A DNA stretch of 64,000 nucleotides from Gnetum montanum (taxonomy: Eukaryota; Streptophyta; Gnetopsida; Gnetales; Gnetaceae): assembly GCA_015680685.1 (NCBI GenBank), contig MNCI01025527.1, positions 116,129 through 180,128 on the forward strand, read 5' to 3'. Below are positions 59,489-64,000 of the stretch, piece after piece. Position numbers and translations under genes: made by a program. Under the pieces are notes generated by a model. That model saw only the letters and a program-made list of their open reading frames with translations. It did not search any database and was not told the DNA's origin. Each line of letters opens with the position of its first letter. Position 1 is the first letter of the stretch.

Positions 59489-59990
59489 TGGCTAATATTA
59501 GCCAAGACTATGTTATGAATGATTATTACTATTTTTGGATATTTCTTTGCATAGTGTGACCACAATTATAGATGTTATAAAAATGTCAAGTTTAAACTCT
59601 TGGTTTTAGTTTTGGCTATATATTGTTCTAGTGACATAAACATTGTAAATGGCTATGTTTATTTTGGCTATAATGCTAAATGAATAAACGATGTGATTAT
59701 AGGCTAAATGTAAATAAGATAAAAGATGTGATTACTAGTTTTAGGCTATAGTGGGCCCATGATGTTTCTGTTTTGTTAGTTTAAGGCCATGGTGAGCTGT
59801 TATTGGAGAGAAACTCATTTTTGCAATTTTTTTCCTATTTTAAATATTTTATGGGTTTTCTAGTTTATATCATTCTAAACAAGGAAAAATAAAGAAAGAA
59901 AAGGGCCATGATAAATAAAAGTATAAATAAAAGTAAGCCTATAGGTTATATGCATAAAAAGTAGAATACAATGTAGAAAAAGACACAATT
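59489..59990. other. Non-coding DNA between the antisense gene and element T protease
   Basis: No gene. Contains gctagtttnaggcc phrases at 59735-59795 like those at 50331-50700, and an A-rich run (59880-59940). Confidence 0.5.
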
Positions 59991-59999
59991 AGTTAAAAA

Positions 60000-60900
60000 A
60001 GAGAATTTTGGCTAAATGGTTATGGTACATATGATTACAAAAATATAAGGGTACAACATGGAAGAACCAAGAGTGCACCTTATTTGTGAAAACTCTTCCT
60101 AATCTTTGAAAGGTTAGGAAACACATAAGGCTTGTTTTGCACAAGCTTGTATTTCCCATATCCTTCACTAATGATGTTGAAAGGAAGCTCTTCCCATAGT
60201 GTGTCTCATTGCTCATTGTTATTACCTTTTTATTTCTTTGCTCTCTTGGGCTACTAGACTTTGTCGCTGGGAGTTTCTTCTTGAAACTCCACTTTAGACC
60301 TCTACTCTATATCTACATTATTAATAGTCAGGGAAACTATGTTATCACCATGAATGATGATTTCATCTCTCTGATAACAAAGGTAGATCTCTTGATGGAT
60401 GGATGATAAGATGGCTCATAATTAAGCCAAATAAGATCTTTAGAAAATAAGGTTAAACCTTAACATCTCCTCCATCACCAAGAAATTGGTGGTTGTGGGG
60501 AATTGCTTCCCTGCCACAAAGTCCAAGGAGATAGACCCCTTGATAGTAACCCTTGATCCATTGAAAGACTTGAGAGCTGTAGTTGTTGTTTTTTGTATTT
60601 GTTCTATTAAGCCTAATTATTTAATGATAGTGCATGGGATAATATTTGTTATGGCACCATTATTCACATGCACCTTAAACTATGTGTATGGTCATGAAAA
60701 GAGTAGCCTTGGTCACTTTTCCCTTTTGGGGGTTGACCTTGACCTCTCTATCACTAAACACTAGGGATGTTGAATTATTTTCCCTTTTTTACGAAGCAAC
60801 CATTTTTGCATCGATGGATTTCTTGTTAGTAGGGATATCCTCACTAATTGCGATAGAAGTCAACATTTTGACTAGCACTTTGTGATGTATAGCAAAAGTC
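60000..60900 (-). pseudogene. Element T aspartic protease region
   Basis: Polyprotein-processing protease. The minus strand reads SDREVKVNPQKGKVTKATLF, then KVHVNNGAITNIIPCTI, where VLIDNGS-LNV-P is expected: the catalytic Asp is Asn (60647-60673). ALKSFNGSRVTIKGSISLDF and SSIHQEIYLC follow, matching AFDGSRR-V-GEI-L and PSTLHQ-LKF of Tat elements. Upstream LSLYDLIMTFAIHHKVLVKM matches the conserved pre-protease segment (ISLL-LL-S---HR-AL-K). Further on, LWEELPFNI precedes the end near 60000. Confidence 0.7.
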
Positions 60901-63666
60901 ATGATCAAGTCATATAGGCTCAAAGTTGTGTTCTTTTGATTGAGGAACTACTCACCTTGTTCCATCATACTAAGGAAGTTTTTTTCATTGGCCATGGGCT
61001 TGTTGCTTTGATCATGCATCCCAAATGTGAACATTAGCCTTAGGTTTTTGTTGTTGGGGCCTTTCCTATTTCTTCTAGTTTTGGATTTCGGGATCCTTCT
61101 ATGGTTTGCTGGCTGAGGTAGGTTGGGTAGAGAAGGTCATGCATATAGATGATATGGGAGTGGGCTTTGATGGGTCCACCTCCTTTCATGTTGTAGGCTA
61201 CTTATCACCCTCCTTTCATGCTTATGCTTCTTCCTCTACTTGGTTGAAGCTTTTTGGTTGTTAGTTGTTGGTTGTGAGGAAGGGGCTATAGCATTGGCCA
61301 CCATAGGATGTCATTGCATGGGTTTGTCAGTTGGTTGGATTGTGTTGGGTTATGTTGGTCTAGGACACCCTAATGATAAAAGGCTTCCTTTGAGGTGCTT
61401 GTGATGGTACTCTCATGACAAAAGGGATTCTTGAGTTGGTGGAAGTCAAAGAGGCCCTTTCATCACAAGGGGGTATTTGGATCATCAATGGTTCCCTTGT
61501 TGGTTTCTGATCATCATCTATGTTCAATGCTAATAAAACATAGGGGTTGTTATTAGGATTCAATAGGTCCTTATACACTTGCATCGATTGGTTTTGCTGT
61601 CAAACTGGGTTGAAAGCATCTAGGACCTATTCTCTGCTATCTATCATTTTCTATAGGTCATCCTTTAGCACAAGGTGAAGTCTGTGTCATGACCAGGTAG
61701 TTGGTAATAGTGGCAAAAATGTTCTAGCTTAAAATACATAGATAGCTAAGGGTCATCCTTTGTCACCACAATGGGATCTTTAGCTATTTTACATAGTTTC
61801 TCATGCTTCTTTTGAGCAGCTTAGGCCATTTTCTTGTATTTTATATGTCCACTCTTCAACAATTGATCCAATAGTTCAAATGGCTTCAAAGATAAGCTAG
61901 TGTATGTTGTCCTATCCTTCCTCTTAATGTTTATCCTAGGCGTAGTTGATGTAGTGGCCCCAAAGGTTGATGGTTGGTTGTCTCGATTGTTAGGAGGTAT
62001 TTGGGTGCATTGGCCTTTAACCCATGGTTAGTAGTTTTAGTCTCTTTGGTTACTACCACTATAGCCATGTTGTTTTGTTTACCCATCTCATTATCCCTAT
62101 TTGTGTGTTGAGTATTGTATGCTATGTAGTCTTGCTCATGACTAGCCTCTACAATGTTGAGAGAATGCTTGACTAAGGGACTATGGGTCAAGGTAGTAAA
62201 TCTTGGACTTCATAATGTTATTAATTGCCAAAAGGTGTGTTTTGAATATAGGCTTTGGTATCTCATTGAGTAGACCATTCCATCATTACATGAACTTATG
62301 CACTAGTTTGAGGAATCCCTGCTTGACCTTCATCAATTGTTCAAGCATGTTATCAAGCTTTAAGCTATACTTGAAGTGGTTGATGGATTCCACTATCAAG
62401 TCTTCAAGAGATGATATAGACCCCCCCTGGTAAGGCATAGTACTAGTCAAGCGCTTTCCCTATCAAAGACATAGGGAAGATCCTCATTAAGGTGTGTGGC
62501 CATGGTTGCAATACCAAACATTTAGAGCAGAACATAATAAGGTAATCATTAGGTTCACATTCTTCATTGTATTTGCTAAATTAAAGGATGGGGACACTAG
62601 CAAGAAGCATTAATGATGGGACCATAGGACTAATTGGATTATCCTTGTAGAAGTCCATGATGTTGATGCTTTGAGATGTGGAGGCTTTAAGCCTCTTCAA
62701 ATCCTATGTTAGGTCTTAGATCATTTGAAAGCCTTAATCTAAGCCATTTGGTGGCCTTGTCAGTTGTGGGGATTGCACAAATGGTTATGGAATCTATTGG
62801 GAGGCTTGTGGCCTCACTATTAGTTGTTACATAGAGGGGAGAGGTTGGTTTATGGTTGTAGTAGGTCGAACAAACAAGGAAAAAGATGTTTGTGCTAGTA
62901 TCTGGGGCATAAATAGAAAAAAGGGGGTATGTGATCCCAAGGTTGTTGGGGTTCCTATGGTGGACCTCACATGGATGATTAGTAGGTTTTTGATGGTGAC
63001 AACCACCATTGATGGCCACACAGATTGAGATTGTGTTACTAAAGGCATAGAAAGTTTATACATTATTGGATGTGGTGCCAACTAGGTTTGGTGCATGGCT
63101 ATGATCGATATGAATCCAAACATGGTTGGGTAAAGAGGAGTAGAGGATTGTGGAAATTGACCCATGGAGGAGATGGAGGGGGTAGAGGAAGGCACAATGG
63201 CCTTGGGGGTTTTTTGTTGGAACAACTTGCTTAGGATATTTTCAGGCTCAAATGTTTCCTTAAATTCGTCCTCCTCTTCCTCTTGGTGTCTAGTTGAGCT
63301 AACCTTCTCATTATCTGCACTGATCTCAATCAATTAAGATAGGATGCAAGCATAAGTATCAGTAAGGGGTATATGATAATATGGGAAAGGAAAATACTCC
63401 TTCCCATCTTGATGTATGAGCTCATACTCCCTTTTGAAGTTTTCTTCCATGCAAGAAATTAGCATGCCAACTTGGATTTTGGCACTAATGTAGTTGTAGT
63501 GATCTTCATTTATCACCAAAAATCTAGGACTTTACCCCCTAAGCCTCAAGGACTATTGGCATTCAACCATTATAGGGACTTTAGGATCATAGACCCTCAT
63601 AGCTTGCTATTCAGACATATCATCAGCAATGTTGAATGGTAAGATGATTGATTTGCCAAACGGCAT
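60900..63666 (-). pseudogene. gag: Element T gag
   Basis: Start at the ATG complementing 63664-63666 (MPFGKSIILPFNIADDMSE). The N-terminal 280 codons stay in one frame, with single stops mostly at Gln-like positions. An acidic stretch EEEEDEFKETFEPENILSKL is at about 63190-63290. The core reads FSKYNEECEPNDYLIMFCSK, LQPWPHTLMRIFPMSLIGKA and YYALP (about 62420-62620), the F-KYDG--DP--HL...FP-SL-G-A--WY-L pattern of Ty3/gypsy gag. A later segment (61360-61584) is open and Pro-rich. Frames shift at least once. Confidence 0.75.
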
Positions 63667-64000
63667 GATGGAAAAATGCTAAATAAAGAAAATAGACGAA
63701 CAAGGTTATAGAATGTTAAATAAAAACCAAATTCTAGCAAGTGGAATTGAAAAATGGCTAAGAGAAGCAAAAAAAGCTGAAAAAAAGCTACTTACTATAG
63801 GTAGTAAGTGGGGGTTAAGGGAGGGACACCCCTTTTTCCAAAAATGGAAAGTTAGAAATAAGGTTGCAAACCTCACCAACACTGGGCTTCCTAGCTACAC
63901 CTACGTTGGGTGTAGTAGCGGGGAAGGAAAGGGGTGTGAGATTAGGAGGATCTCACACCTTCCTAGCCATTGTTGGTAAATATGGGGAGAAAAGGGGGGG
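63667..64000. promoter_or_regulatory. Hairpin-rich leader upstream of element T gag
   Basis: Four inverted repeats follow each other: acttacta/tagtaagt (63790-63809), tttcca/tggaaa (63835-63850), ctacacc/ggtgtag (63895-63915, inside a wider cttcc...ggaag pair) and ggtgtgagat/atctcacacc (63933-63959). The composition shifts toward G here. Position upstream of gag on the minus strand suggests an untranslated leader or LTR end. An open plus-strand frame across it (63713-63979) has no recognisable features. Confidence 0.55.

Larger units (their letters stand above)
47117..63666 (-). mobile_element. Element T: Tat/Ogre-like Ty3/gypsy retrotransposon, split
   Basis: Two collinear minus-strand halves of one type: gag and protease at 63666-60000, and RT, RNase H, second RNase H and integrase at 50170-47117. 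A second, archaeal-type RNase H after the first is the mark of the Tat lineage. No LTR was found: the 3' end is cut off inside integrase at 47117, and the 5' LTR would lie beyond about 63.7 kb. The 10 kb between protease and RT holds a tandem array and an antisense gene. Whether all of this is one element or two fused relics is open. Confidence 0.65.

Noticed and set aside
63713-63979. 88-codon plus-strand ORF at the window end
   Set aside because: Runs through four hairpins and a composition shift, has no recognisable motif and is antisense to the leader of element T.
1-64000. CRISPR arrays, bacterial operons, ribosomal RNA
   Set aside because: No spaced direct repeats, no operon-like gene packing and no rRNA-like sequence; content is plant retrotransposon DNA.

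Overview
This window reads as intergenic, transposon-derived DNA from a large plant nuclear genome. The sequence is AT-rich. I found no rRNA, no functional tRNA, no CRISPR array and no intact host gene. Nearly everything recognisable is old, degenerate Ty3/gypsy LTR retrotransposon DNA. The many decayed full-length elements and very long intergenic space suggest a gymnosperm-like genome, but that is inference; the sequence only shows a plant-type retrotransposon landscape.

Layout. (1) 593-7739, + strand: element A, an Athila-like copy with both LTRs, an ATTAG target duplication and a tRNA-Asp primer-binding site. It keeps gag and protease, but RT, RNase H and integrase are deleted with the frame preserved. 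(2) 10974-20964, - strand: element B, same family, gag-PR-RT-RH-IN, with an internal deletion in integrase. (3) 22610-32583, - strand: element C, same family, nearly full length, one LTR tip truncated. (4) 34880-35945, - strand: a gag-only fragment of the family. (5) 36295-47116, - strand: element D, a distinct subfamily with gag-PR-RT-RH-IN plus a 675-codon sense ORF between pol and the 3' LTR; its 5' LTR is cut off at 47116. (6) 47117 to about 63666, - strand: a Tat/Ogre-like element, called T here. Its RT, RNase H, second (archaeal-type) RNase H and integrase lie at 47.1-50.2 kb, and its protease and gag at 60.0-63.7 kb. The 10 kb between these halves holds a degenerate tandem array of roughly 200-bp units (50.9-54.1 kb) and a multi-exon gene-like unit on the opposite (+) strand (54.16-59.49 kb).

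How the parts fit. Elements A-D share LTR architecture (about 0.8 kb, TATA box, a dyad-rich U3), a tRNA-Asp-type PBS, a G-rich PPT (except D), an Athila-type protease (D-L/S-G-S-G-V-N) and a conserved purine block at the end of pol. Polyprotein frames are often open over kilobases apart from point stops that are mostly TAG or TAA at expected Gln positions. Together with Asp-to-Asn changes in the RT and integrase active sites, this indicates C-to-T decay of methylated DNA. No copy looks able to encode a working enzyme set.

The two items most worth a second look are the antisense spliced gene plus satellite-like array sitting between the protease and RT of element T, and the 3' ORF of element D, whose stop codon is the first three bases of its LTR. 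Both proteins are unidentified; both contain a short patch resembling domains seen in plant transposon-associated proteins, so they may be accessory ORFs of the retroelements. Boundaries marked approximate were set by eye from alignments between copies inside the window.
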